From Leishmania infantum JPCM5 (lineage: Eukaryota; Euglenozoa; Kinetoplastea; Trypanosomatida; Trypanosomatidae), in contig NC_009400.2 in assembly GCF_000002875.2 (NCBI RefSeq), positions 131,501-195,500 of the forward strand: a DNA stretch of 64,000 bases, in the 5' to 3' direction. Numbering within the stretch: position 1 is the stretch's first letter; every line of letters begins with the position of its first letter. Of the stretch, positions 50,291 to 61,351 are shown in pieces. The position numbers and the translations under genes were made by a program. Under the pieces are notes generated by a model, which ran no database searches, had not been told where the DNA came from, and worked only from the letters and a program-made list of their open reading frames with translations.

Positions 50291-51849
50291 AAACTGTGAG
50301 GAAGTGCTACGTTGAAGAGCAAAGGAGGGAGAGAAGGCGGGGGAGGGGGGTGGCAGATGAGTAGTCCCCCTGGGGAACGCGAGAAAGTGGTCATGCTCTG
50401 CAAATGTGTGTGTGTGTGTGTGTGTGTGTGTATCGATACTTCGGTGTGTAAGGGTGTCACTGCCGTTGACGTTTTGCGTGAGAGGAAGAAGAGTCATGAA
50501 AGAACGAGAGGAGAAGCTGCCCAGAATAGAAGAGCACAATCAGTTACGCGCATGTGCACGTCGCCGTGAAGACATGTATCTGGACATCACTTAGAGTGCA
50601 GGAATCCTGCGTCAGAGCAGCAGCAGCAGCGATACTGGACAGCAGTACCTGCATGCTCGGGCGGCTCGCGTCCGTCAAAGTCCATAAAGCGTCTCGCAAG
50701 AGGAAAAGAGAGAGCAGCCCCTCCTCCCCTCCCCAGACCTCGGCGCTTACCTTTGCTCGTCTCGGCCACTGTGCCACGCATGTGGTGGTGTGCCCACACG
50801 CCAAGCGACACCATCACGCCACGGCTGATGGACGGGCACACATGCGAGCATGTCACGCTGTGTGTGTATGTGTGTATGCATGTATGTGTGTGTGTGTGTT
50901 TTTTTTTTGCCGTGTGCGTGTGTGTAGGTATGGTTCCCTTCCTCTCTTCCTTCACCGTTCGCTGAGTGCGCGTGCGCGTGTGCTAATACCCGTACAGATA
51001 CACGTATATGGCTCGCTAGCTAGCCAGCTGCAGGAGGTGTGGTGAGCCGTGGGTTGGCGGCGCGCGTACGGGCATGGGGGCTCTCACACCTCATGGAGAT
51101 GCCCCTTCGTTGGGTTCCTGTTTCAAAGGCGGGAGGGAAAAGAAAAACGACTTACACATACACACACATACACACAAGGTAAAACGAGCCGAATCACTGT
51201 ATGGCTTAAGTGCAGCAAGGCAACAAGCAAGAGAAAGAAAGGACGAGAGGGGCACAGATGGTGAGCGGCCGAGTGCCCAGGACGAAGCACACACACAACC
51301 TACCCACACACACACACATCTCTCGAAAATGTACGCAAGCAGACAGAAATAGTTGACCGTACACGAGACGTAGATGATGGCCACGGCGACAAACACGACG
51401 ATGATGCCATCGACTGAAGAGAGAGAAGGAAGAAGCAACAATAAGGCGGACGATGAGGATGAGGAGGAGGCAAATGCGTAAAAGAATGCATGCACGCACA
51501 CAGAAAACAGGCATAGCTACCTAGCTACAGCAAGCAAGAAAAAGGAAGAAGCAGCCATCATCATCATCCTCAGCACCGCAATGAAATAAAGGGAGAGGGA
51601 AAGGCAGAGGCAGTCGCCCATTGGGCACAAGCATGTGAGTTCAACCCAGTGCTGTGTCCGTCCCCGCGTCGCTGTCGTGGATAGCGATATGCAACTCTCA
51701 ACGCACATGGAAACGGCACCGCCACGACAACGGCAGCACCGCTGGCGGAACATTTAGAAGAAGGGGGTGTGGGGGAGGATCGTCCTTTGGATGTAGAGCA
51801 CAGAACGATCCTTAACAGAAACGAGCAACACGCACAATGCAGGCGCAGG

Positions 51850-51880
<31 letters not shown>

Positions 51881-52577
51881 GCACGCACGCATGCGCATGG
51901 CATTCACAACGTGTATGGTGCCTTAGCCTTGTCGCGTGCGTCTTTACACGTATCCTCTTCGCCTCCCTCGTTCGGCCGACGCGCGCGATGTGTGCATCGC
52001 TGTGCCTCTGGAGGCGAGCGAGGAAGAGACGAAGGGGGGGAGGGGGAATCCCTCTCTGTCGGTCTGTCCTGGGCGAACAAGCAAAGGTTCCCATCGCTCC
52101 ATACGGAAAGAGCAAGCAGGTGAGCAGGAGAGGGAGAGGGAAAGGATCAGAGTAAAAAAAAAAGCATGAGATGCCGTCACCGGTTCTACAGTGTTGTTGT
52201 GTACATGCGCGTCGGAACTGTTGGTTGTAGAAAGAGGAGGGATGGGGTGGGGTGCAGCCAGGGCAAGAGGCAGAGAGAGAGAAAGAGAAACAGATGATGA
52301 TGGGGAGAGGGCGCGGGGCATGTGTGCAGTGATGCCACCGACCCCTACCGCACCCGACCACCACCAAGAACCGAAAGAAAAAACGCTGGAGAACGTGTGA
52401 GCCGTGACGCATCGGCAAGTGAAGAGGAGGCAACAAAAACAAAGCAGCGCGTACCAACAGCGGAGAATCAGATGAGGAGGAGGAGGGAGATGCGGCTGCT
52501 ACGACGAGCAACACCCGCACAGAAACGAGGGGGGAGCGGGAGCGGCACTTCGAGCCTGTACGGCGGCGGTGTGGCAA

Positions 52578-52611
<34 letters not shown>

Positions 52612-52758
52612 TGTGTGTGTGTGTGTGCGTGTGTGTGTCTCTGCGTCACTTGTTGTGTGCGCGTGTCGATACCTGTCTTGCATGGGAGCAGGTGCGGCAC
52701 CGCCTCCACACCCCCTCCCTCGGAAACGGCAGAACAAGTTACGCTTCGCCATGTTCTT
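50291..52758. other. Gene-free region, 2.5 kb
   Basis: No convincing gene is present. It carries GT/CA microsatellites at 50405-50431, 50887-50899 and 51853-51876, a T9 run at 50900-50908, and a GCCTGT hexamer array at 52581-52610. On the transcript it is the 3' flank of amastin-like gene C followed by the decayed relative. Confidence 0.55.
52581..52610. repeat. Hexanucleotide repeat GCCTGT, five copies, followed by GT repeat
   Basis: Five tandem GCCTGT units run directly into GTGTGT sequence to about 52627. It lies about 130 nt downstream of the stop of amastin-like gene C in transcript sense. Confidence 0.85.
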
Positions 52759-53427
52759 CTACGAGCTGTGAGTGGCGCTCAGATATGCACCGCTATTTGG
52801 GAGGTTGTTGCTGTCGGTTTTTCTGCCGTGATCCTGCCCACAGGGCTGCGACCGCGATCGGCATTCGCAGCAGAGACACACCACCAGCGTTATGAACATG
52901 AGCAAGAAGCCGCCGACGGCGATGCACAGGAGGAAGAAGCCCTCCACAAGACGGTAGCCATTCTTCTGCGGGGCCTGCAGGTAGGCCTCGGTCTGGTTGA
53001 CGCAGAAGTCTTGTTTGAAGACGACCGTTGACGCAGCCAGCACCACCATTGAGAACAGCATGGCGAAAATGGACAGCACGAGGGAGGTGACGCTGATGCA
53101 GATGCTGTATCCGGCCGTCGTCCAGCAGGCGAGCATGAGGCATACAACAACGGCGACCCCGGCGGCCATCAGGGACAAGGCCGACATCAAAAGGAAGAGC
53201 GCCCTAGCCTTCAGGCACAACAAATTTCGTGTGTAGAAGCGCATAATCAAATCCTCGGGAGGGGAGTCGGAGGTCCTGACCGTCTCGTTGTACCAGAAGA
53301 ATACTCTGCGCATCGCCATGTCGGTGTCATTCGATTCTTTACGGAATATAGGGAGGAGTATCGAGGCGATGATGCACCCGGTGAACAACACCATGAGGAT
53401 CAGCAAGATAAAGCGACACCAGAGCAT
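52759..53427 (-). CDS. Amastin-like four-transmembrane protein C
   Basis: The product is 222 aa, ATG at 53427. TM1 is at about residues 4-27 (CRFILLILMVLFTGCIIASILL), followed by PIFRKES and VFFWYNET, then the Cys-containing LLCLKARA segment into TM2. TM3 is Met/Val-rich (SIFAMLFSMVVLAASTVVF), the loop has QDFCVNQTEAY, and GYRLVEGFFLLC precedes TM4. The tail is longer than in the relatives (about 40 residues, CCECRSRSQPCGQDHGRK and onward), polar and possibly cytosolic. Same family as genes A and B. Confidence 0.82.
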   Translation of the reverse strand: MLWCRFILLILMVLFTGCIIASILLPIFRKESNDTDMAMRRVFFWYNETVRTSDSPPEDLIMRFYTRNLLCLKARALFLLMSALSLMAAGVAVVVCLMLACWTTAGYSICISVTSLVLSIFAMLFSMVVLAASTVVFKQDFCVNQTEAYLQAPQKNGYRLVEGFFLLCIAVGGFLLMFITLVVCLCCECRSRSQPCGQDHGRKTDSNNLPNSGAYLSATHSS

Positions 53428-55306
53428 GGTGGTGTGCGATCAAAGACCTGGAGAAAGAGCGCCGAGTGATAGACAAAAAAGAGAAGTACAGGGGGAGAGG
53501 GGCCCGTAAAGCACAAGCCCACGCAAAAACGTGCGCGGGGCTGATCGAGTAAAAAGCTCGCGAGGTGATGAGTGAAAAGCACGAAAAAAAAAATTTCCTC
53601 CGAAGCTACGGCACGGCTCAGGGGAGGGGGATGGAGGCAGGAGAAAGACAGATGCGCTGATCAATGGGCAGATTCGAAATATGTCAAATAAAAAGAAACT
53701 TTAGAACAGAAAAGAGGAGAAGGCGGGGAGGGAGGGCTGGAGATGGCGGGCAGTGACACGCATGCACGCGCAACTTGCTTCGTGTGTGTGTGTGTGTGTG
53801 TATTTTGTGTGTGGGTGCAGTACGTCATAAGTGCCGGTTGCGGCGAAAGCATACCAAAAGGTCGCAGAGTGAGAGAGAGAGAGGGGGGAACGATAAAGTG
53901 GAGGATTCCCGGCTGGAGAAGGGCGACAGCGCACGTGCAAGAGCAGCAGCAGCAGCCGACATACGCGTGTGCGTGTTAAAGCGCCGTAGGCTTGCCTCCC
54001 GCCCCGTGTTTCTCCGCTTCCCAATATCGTGCATTTCAGGACTCGTACTCCCTCCTGCCATGAGGGGTGTCTCTGTCGTCCTTTCACTACGCCGATGACT
54101 CGGCGCGTCTGCTTCCCACTTTCTCTGTTTCGCTCTTTCCACCCTCCGCAGCCTCAAAGCCGGAAAGCGAAACAGAGCGGAGGATAGCGGGCACGCTCAC
54201 ACCCACTCGCGCGCGAAGCGGTATCGAAGGACTCATGCGGGGTGCGCTCACGTGCAACTGAGGTGTGCGGAGGTGGCCCCCCTCCCCCCGCGTCATCACA
54301 TGGGAGGGAGGGGGGGTCAAACAGAGAGAAAACAGAAAGTAGGAACGCCGCGTGTGAGAAAAGGCGGTGGCGAGACGAGGAAAGGGTCGCTGCAGCACCA
54401 CCCAATGGCCCGAGTGCCGTGGTAAAACCCACAAAACGGTCAGAGGAACGCGCACAGTTGCGCTCGCGTGAGTGGGCCGGAGCGAAGCAGCAGCCCAGGT
54501 CGGGTCACACAAGACGCAGTTGTGTCATCACACACGCACACCAGTGCAAAGAGCATTTGCCCCATTCAAAGAGCCGCACCAACGCCACCGACGCCGACAT
54601 ACGCGGAGTGAAGCACGGGGCTGTCTGTCATGCTTGTGTTATTAAGGGGGCGGGGCGCGTCACATGAGCGTACGGGGAGAGCACCCAAACACGAAGCCTA
54701 GCGATAAAGGAGGCGGGGTCGCAACTCTCCGAAGGCCGCTGCCGTGTGCGCAGGACCTCGCCCACTTCTGGTTTACACTTGGTTCACTCATGCAGCACAG
54801 TGTCGGTGTGTGCCTGTGCCTTCGCCCTCGTACCACGGCAAGCAGTGCCGTCCTCCACGAGTGCCCGATCAGCGCGCGGTGATTGGTGCCTGCGTCTACC
54901 CCCGGCCATCAACGACCGCACGCCAGTTGACGGCGGCCCGACGCGTTCGTGCCGCCTTCATTCTCTCTGGCGCGCGTCTGCCAGTCTGCATGCCTTTTCG
55001 CGCGTTTTAGCCTTTACCGTGCTCAGCTGTCAGCCCGTCCCTTCGCAAACACTCCAGTGCAGAGGAAGCGAAAGGGGTGGGACGGGGGTGCCGAGCTATC
55101 TCCCGCTGCACAAACGCCGCCACCCACGTCATCTCATCGGAGGCGCGCGCCCGCACAACGCATCGCGCAGGAGAAGCTGGCCTTCGTCGTTGCTATTCAT
55201 TCATCTGCTGCGGGGAGTGGCGGCCACATGCGCGCGGCCGGCCTCTCCTCACAACACCCACCCACCCCCGCTCGCTTGCGCCGTGCAACGTTTTTTTCTT
55301 TGGTAC
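53428..55306. other. Intergenic region, 1.9 kb, with a long perfect hairpin
   Basis: No gene is seen. It holds a hairpin at 54123-54177, a GT repeat at 53783-53801 and a G-rich stretch near 54286-54318. It is the 3' flank of the helicase-like gene. Confidence 0.55.
54123..54177. repeat. Perfect inverted repeat, 12-bp stem with extended pairing
   Basis: The arms ctctgtttcgct (54123-54134) and agcgaaacagag (54166-54177) are fully complementary. A further TTCC/GGAA pairing is possible inside after a two-base bulge, leaving a loop of about 20 nt. It lies in the spacer between amastin-like gene C and the helicase-like gene. Confidence 0.75.
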
Positions 55307-58300
55307 TCAGCTGTCGCTGACTTCGCGCAGCGCCTCCATCACACACGAGCCAACACGTCCGTGCACGTTGTACTCCGTCAGCAGCAGCTGGCATTCCACC
55401 TTGGCTGGGACGAAGTCGACGGCATTGCTCGGCGCATCCAAGGCAGCGCCACCACCGGCAGCGGACGCTACGGCCGTACGGCGCCACCAGCGGCGAGCAC
55501 AGAACTGCTTCGAGCTCCCAAGGATGGCGCGGCCGCGCTGCGCAAGCGAGTTGATGATCTCCTTCTTCTCCAGCTGCGTCATCACCGTGCGTGGCAAGGA
55601 GAAGTGCAGGATTAGGTCCACTTCGGTGCATTGGTGCACATCACGAAGCACGCGAGGATCTGTCAGCTGCGCATCCGTCAGAACCAGCGCCTCCGCCTCT
55701 GATGCTCGAAACAGCTCCACTCTCTCCGTCACCCGCACCATCACAGCGTGGGTGTCGTGCTCCTGATCGTGGAAAAGACGCTGGAGCTGCGTCACCACCA
55801 GCGACTGCTCGCGACGAGCAGAGCAGACGATCACTACACGCGCACCCTGCCCACCACGGTGGGCCTCGAACACAGCATCGCCTCTCTGGTGTGTTGCGTG
55901 GCAGCCGGTCGACGACATGTGTTCCACAATGGTGGAGAAGAGATGAGCCACCTTGGCAGCGTCGATGTCGCTGCCGGATATGCGAGGGCGTCCTTCGCTG
56001 CCGCCGTTCGGCGGCGAAGCGGTCACCGGCGCCTCCACTGGTACCGCGCACACCTGCACGTTCATCACAGCCCATATCGACGCGTCGCGCTGATCGAAGT
56101 GCACCAGCCGCTCCCCCGCGTCGGGCATGATGGTGCTATCGAGGAAGCCGCGCACCTCAGTGCCCATGCGATCGGCCGTCACCACAAACTGGCACTCCAC
56201 ATCCAGCGCGTTCACCAACGACAGCCACCACGAGTGCACAAAAGACTCCTTCAGCGGTGGCATGAGCGCCTTCTCGAGATTGACGAACAACGCCACACGC
56301 ACGTGTTCCAGCGGTGGCAGGGCGGACGCCTCCCCCTGCACCATTCCGAGCGCCATCCCCAGGGCGTGATACGTGGTGATCAACAGCGGCACGCGCTGGC
56401 GCAGAACGTCAGGCAGCTTAGCTGTGCTGTCTTCTTTAGCCGCTTCGTGCTGCTTCTCTGCGGCCGCCGACGGCTCCTCGGCAACAGCAACGGCAGAGAA
56501 GGGGGTTACCGGTGCCACCATCGGCACAGCAGACGGCACCACAGAGTCCAGCGCAAGGGCGCGCAGCTCGTCAGCTGCCGGCGGTTCTATACTGTTATCT
56601 AGCATCATCGGCAGCACTGCCTCCGCGTTAGTGGGCACCAAAGGAGGCGGCCCTGCACTCTGACAGCCAGGAGAGGAAGTGGACGAGGCGGCCGTGGAAG
56701 ACGAGGAAGACGACGATGAAACACTGCGCCGGTCCTCGCCGTGACGGTCTCGGCCACGACGGCTACGGTGGTGGTGGTGGCGGCTGCTTCTTCGATGGCT
56801 GCTGTGCGGCTGCAAGTGCCGCTCCTCGCGGTCCACAAGCCGCCTGTCCTTGCCACCGTCACCACCGTCGACCTCATCACGGCGACGGCGGTGGCGACGG
56901 TGGCTGCGATGGCTGCTTGCGTCCCTCTCTCCTCGGCTCTCCGCCTCCCCTCCCCGATCGCTGCGGTCGCCGTGCCGGCTGCGATGGCGATGGCGGCTGC
57001 TGGAGCGCGGCGAGCGTTTCTCGCGATGATGCACTCGCCTGATCTCGTCGTCGTCGCTCTCGGCCTCGTCGCGCTCGCCGCGGTGGCGATGGTGGCGGCG
57101 GTGCGTGCGGGAGGACCGCTTCTCGGCACGCTCCTCGTCGGCATCGTCATCGCTGACCTCCTCATCGTCCCTGTGCCGCCTCCGTTTCAGTTTTGTATCT
57201 CCGCCGGTTGCGCGCTCCCCAGCCGAGCCTTGCGCTGTGCCGGCGGCCTCTGCAGGCAGCGACGCATTCATCACGAGGGCCGCCAGCTCCGAAAGAGCCG
57301 GCACCGTCGCCTGTGCATGGCGCGGAGCAGACTCGGCCTGCGTGGGATCCGCTGGTGGCAGCGCCGGAGCACCGGCAGCAGCAGTCGTGTCAGTGATGAA
57401 GGGGAGCGACAACGGCGGCCCGATAAAGCGCCGACCGCTAGTGGTCTCGGGGAAGGTGGGCATCACACCACCGTGGCCGAGAGCGTCGCTCGAGTAGGGG
57501 CCACTGCCGCCGTCCAGCACCGCCGGCTGCTGCTCAGCCGTCTGCGCCTCCAGCAGTAGCCGGAGCGCGACGCCATCCTTCTGAAACGTGTATGGGGCGA
57601 ATGCTGCGGGGCCGAAGACCGACCCCAGCCAGTGCGCCGCAGAGAGCACCTCTGGGTAGGAGGAGAGGACAATGAGCGCACGAGGAGCCGGTGGCGATGC
57701 AGGATCGGAGGCGGCAGCGGGCTCTGCTGGATCTGGGCGAGCGTCCGCCGCATCCCTGGTGTCCTCCACTGTCTCCTCTGGCTTGACCTCTGCCTCGATG
57801 GGAGAGGTGGACGCGGGCCCCTCAGCCGCAGCTGGGGGCTTATCAGCAGCTGCCTCCCCTTCACCCTCCACGGGCGCTGGAGGGGCGTCCGCCTCCTCTG
57901 CGGCGCCGGGGTTGGCGTTACTAGTGAATGCCAAAACGTTTGCGCCAGCAGAGAGCAGTGCCGCCGTGCGCTTGCCGATACCACGCGGGCCGCTCAGCAG
58001 CACATGGTCGCCAAGGAGTAGCGCCGGGAGTGCGACCTGCTGCAGTCCCCGAAAAAGAAGGCGTTGTGCCAGCGGTGTCGCCGCGGGCTCGTCCACCCTG
58101 CGCTGCGCATCGGCGCAAAATGGATGCGCCGCAATCGGTGCGCTTGGCTCTGCCGCACCGTTGTCGTTGCCCTCGTCAGCGCCAAGCAAGCCGCCTTGCA
58201 GCTGGTGCTGCTGTGCGCCTCCCCAGTAGGGCATGAAAGGGCCGTCGGCGCTGGCAGCAGCGGCGTTGCTCTCCATGTAGCTCCTCTCACCGCCATCGCG

Positions 58301-58825
58301 ACCCCCTCGTCCTCCCCGTACACCGTCCCGACATCCACCACCGCCGCCGCTACGCTGCTGACGAGAGCTGCTGTGCGCCGCATCTTGCAAAACGGCGCAG
58401 AGACCGGCCTCGACGAGGGGGTGCAGCTGCGCATCACGCACCGTCAACAGCGGTGGCACCAGCATCGACACCGGGCGTGAGGCGTTGATGCCGTGCAACG
58501 TCAAGAACACGGAGAGGAACTCGCCAGAAAAGAAGTAGTCCAGCAGATACGCCGGCGGCACCCAGGATGTGCGGGTAGTGAGCACAGCATCCTGCCGCGT
58601 CTCCGCCTCGTTCGCATTGCCATCAACGCCTTCACCTTCCTCGTCGCTGTCCGAGAAGTGGCTGAACGGGGACGGAGATGGGTGCTGCGTCAGCGCTTGA
58701 CGCTGGGGCACTAGGCCCAGCCGGCCCTTGGCCTCGATGACCAACTCGAGCAGGGACTTCTGCGGTGGCTGCGTGTACACATTGTCCGTGCTGGCACGCG
58801 TGAAGTGCGGAAAGGAAAAGTTCAT
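55307..58825 (-). CDS. Degenerate DEAD-box helicase-like protein with Arg/His/Ser-rich insertion
   Basis: The product is 1172 aa from the ATG at 58825 (MNFSFPHFTRAS); sequence upstream is open but low complexity. The layout follows superfamily 2 helicases. A Q-motif-like region (RGLQQVALPALLLGDHVLLS) leads to the Walker A equivalent GPRGIGKRTA at about 278-287, where the Thr after GK is Arg. A motif Ia equivalent is ALIVLSSYPEV. Motif II (DEAD) is replaced by VNLEKA near 845, and motif III (SAT) by VTADRM near 885. In the second domain RVVIVCSARREQS and ALVLTDAQLTDP (near 1050) stand where motifs IV and V belong, and no HRxGRxxR motif follows. An insertion at about 548-708 is rich in Arg, His, Ser and acidic residues, like SR-type RNA-binding regions. 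ATPase activity therefore looks unlikely; an RNA-related structural role is inferred. Confidence 0.8.
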   Translation of the reverse strand: MNFSFPHFTRASTDNVYTQPPQKSLLELVIEAKGRLGLVPQRQALTQHPSPSPFSHFSDSDEEGEGVDGNANEAETRQDAVLTTRTSWVPPAYLLDYFFSGEFLSVFLTLHGINASRPVSMLVPPLLTVRDAQLHPLVEAGLCAVLQDAAHSSSRQQRSGGGGGCRDGVRGGRGGRDGGERSYMESNAAAASADGPFMPYWGGAQQHQLQGGLLGADEGNDNGAAEPSAPIAAHPFCADAQRRVDEPAATPLAQRLLFRGLQQVALPALLLGDHVLLSGPRGIGKRTAALLSAGANVLAFTSNANPGAAEEADAPPAPVEGEGEAAADKPPAAAEGPASTSPIEAEVKPEETVEDTRDAADARPDPAEPAAASDPASPPAPRALIVLSSYPEVLSAAHWLGSVFGPAAFAPYTFQKDGVALRLLLEAQTAEQQPAVLDGGSGPYSSDALGHGGVMPTFPETTSGRRFIGPPLSLPFITDTTAAAGAPALPPADPTQAESAPRHAQATVPALSELAALVMNASLPAEAAGTAQGSAGERATGGDTKLKRRRHRDDEEVSDDDADEERAEKRSSRTHRRHHRHRGERDEAESDDDEIRRVHHREKRSPRSSSRHRHRSRHGDRSDRGGEAESRGERDASSHRSHRRHRRRRDEVDGGDGGKDRRLVDREERHLQPHSSHRRSSRHHHHRSRRGRDRHGEDRRSVSSSSSSSSTAASSTSSPGCQSAGPPPLVPTNAEAVLPMMLDNSIEPPAADELRALALDSVVPSAVPMVAPVTPFSAVAVAEEPSAAAEKQHEAAKEDSTAKLPDVLRQRVPLLITTYHALGMALGMVQGEASALPPLEHVRVALFVNLEKALMPPLKESFVHSWWLSLVNALDVECQFVVTADRMGTEVRGFLDSTIMPDAGERLVHFDQRDASIWAVMNVQVCAVPVEAPVTASPPNGGSEGRPRISGSDIDAAKVAHLFSTIVEHMSSTGCHATHQRGDAVFEAHRGGQGARVVIVCSARREQSLVVTQLQRLFHDQEHDTHAVMVRVTERVELFRASEAEALVLTDAQLTDPRVLRDVHQCTEVDLILHFSLPRTVMTQLEKKEIINSLAQRGRAILGSSKQFCARRWWRRTAVASAAGGGAALDAPSNAVDFVPAKVECQLLLTEYNVHGRVGSCVMEALREVSDS

Positions 58826-61351
58826 CCGAGATGCGCGAAACAGATCGAAGAGAGGAGAGATCGGAATCCGTGAGCGCGCGCACACACGAGATGCCGTCGC
58901 CCTCCAACCCGTGTCGACGGATGTGTGCCTCAAACCAGTACTCGCTGGAAGTGGGTGTGTCGTCGCCAGAGCGCCCCCCACACACACACGCGCGCGCGCG
59001 CAAAGAGCGCGAGCAAAACAAGCGAACTTCAACACGAAATGAAGAAAGGAGGGCGAAACAACAACGAAAGTGACGGCAGTGAGGGAGGGGGCGTCGTGTG
59101 AGGGGGGCGCGTGTGCCGAGCAACTGTGTCGCGGGGTCGCCGCGCAAATCCAGGTGGTAGCGAGGCGGCGTGTTGTTGCTGCTGAAGCGCGCAATGACGC
59201 AGAGCAGCGAAACACAGACACACACACACACACATACATAGGCGTGTACGCGCGTGCACGCAACGAAGGACAGAGGGAGCGAGCGAGGGAGAAATGGATG
59301 CGAAGTAGGGCGAGGGCAAGAAGAAAACCGATGAGGTGGCGTATCCCCGCACAAGAACAGCGCGTGCGGTGGGCGGTTCTCAAAACACCGCACGACAGTG
59401 CGGCAGCCGACAAATGGAGAGCTGTATGGCAGTTAAAGGAGAGAAGCGAAGAATAGCGAGAGGGACTGCACAGTTGACCCAACGACGCCCTACCGAGGCT
59501 TCGCATCGGCTCTTTGAGCGGCCGCGGATGCAAGCGCAGGTGGCCTTTTCACTGTCGCTGCCGTTCCTCGGTGGCGACTCACGTCTGCGAGACCGCGCAG
59601 AGCGGGGCGCATGTGCGTTTCTCAGAATTTTTTTATGTCGTTCCTTATTTGTTTCTTTTTTCCCTCGGAGTTGCTGTGGCTTGCTGCGGCGGATGCGCCT
59701 GCCGTTCGCCCTGCGGCACATCGGTGCGCCGCCGTCTTCTCACACTGCCAACCCCTCCCCCGCCTCCACCCCCTGCCTTTTTTTGCGCCCCAACTCTACA
59801 TGGAATGCTGATGCGGTGTATGTGCGCGTCGGTAGGTCAGCAGGCTACACCCACAGCGTGCTGGAAAGAAAAACAACAGCGGCATGGGGCACCTGCGAAC
59901 CGGAAGGGCAAGCCTGCGCGAGAGCGATGAGAAGAGACCCATGGAGAGGCAACCGGCGCGTGCATCTCATGCGTGCGGGATGGCGTGAGAGAAGAAAGCA
60001 GGAAGAGAAGGTTGCACACACAGCCACACACACACACACACACTAACATACACTAACAGCTCCCAGAAAGACGGAAAGTGGGAGAAGAAAGCAACATCGC
60101 CCAACGGAAAAGATCATAGCCGGCGGCATTGCGCACTGACATGCGAGAGGGCGACAGAGGTGTGCCCGTGGATGGAAAACGACGAAATACCTGCGAAGAC
60201 GAAGGGCGGGCAGGGAGGGAAGAAACGGAGGACGCGTCTGTGTGGCGATGGCTGAGGGGGCCGCTGCGAGTACGCAAAAACAACAGCTCGGAACGAGGCG
60301 TGGTGGACGGGAGCGCCAGAAAAAGAGGCAGAGAGAAGAGAAGCTGGAGAAGGGGGAGAGCTTGCTCCACGCCTCGGCTGTACACATGTGCACACCCTCG
60401 CGCATGCAGGCAGTCTTCATGCTACCAGACCCCAACTCTCACCCTCACCCGCCGTCCCCATCCCCCGACCTCTTCGCCGACCGCTCCGACTTCTTCGACT
60501 TCCCTCTCATCCCTGCACTACCGCTTGCTCGCTCGCTTGCTCTCTCCGTACGCATCACAGTCGAAAATCTAACAACGCGCCGTGAAAGCTGCCTTCCTAC
60601 GCCCAATGGGCTTGCGCCATTATACGATGGGGTATTTTGCTGTCTGCTGCGACTCGAGGACCCCGCTACCCGCACTCTCTTCCAGCCCATCGCGCTGGTG
60701 TGCCAGCCGGCCGGATCCTCTCTCGGCTTCCCTCGGTGAACGCTACACGCAGCACCAATCGCGGCCCCTCTCTCTCCCGCACTCTAGATCTCGCGCTTCG
60801 CCGTCGCATCCGCGTGTGCACGCGCCTACACAACGACAAAAGAAAGGTGGACGAAGCAGCGTCGACAAACTCGTCAGTCTGCGAGGTGGGGAGGATACCG
60901 AGAGACCGAGAAGTACCAAAACGCATCCAGCTGTCGTTGCCCTCCCCCCCTCTGCCGCTCTCGCCGTGTGTGGAGGAGGGCGGGAAGGGGCGCGGGGGAG
61001 GGGGCAACGTGCCGAGAGAACGAGGACGGACAGACAGACGAGTGCACAGCAGAGATGCACACAAAACTTGAGAAAAGGAAACCAAAGGTCCGAAACCGCA
61101 CACGCATGACGGGCCTACGCCAGCGCGAGAGTGTTCGAGGGAGGAGGAGATGGAGCGGCGGCACCGCCGGAGACGAAACAAACTAATTTTCCCTATGCTC
61201 CATCAACGCCACCGGTCATCGATGTGAATCGAGCTCCAACACCACCTTCATCACCAGCTGGCTCTCCTCAAAGACATGGTCGGAAGAAACGCAGCAGTCC
61301 AGCGGAGACGGCGCATGTCTTCCCCGCCCCACCACAGGGCCTTCTCCTCCC
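58826..61351. other. Gene-free region, 2.5 kb
   Basis: No convincing gene is present. A C/T-rich transcript tract lies at 58845-58870, just upstream of the helicase-like start. CA repeats occur at 59217-59235 and 60026-60044. It holds the 3'UTR of the mitochondrial-type gene at 61352 and spacer. Confidence 0.55.

Noticed and set aside
51570..52709. 379-codon minus-strand frame
   Set aside because: Built from microsatellite translations (Thr-His, Gly-Thr repeats) and low-complexity sequence; no domain.
58826..59533. 236-residue N-terminal extension of the helicase-like protein
   Set aside because: Low-complexity Ser/Cys/Arg-rich sequence over a pyrimidine-rich stretch that looks like the splice-acceptor region; the ATG at 58825 starts the ordered part.
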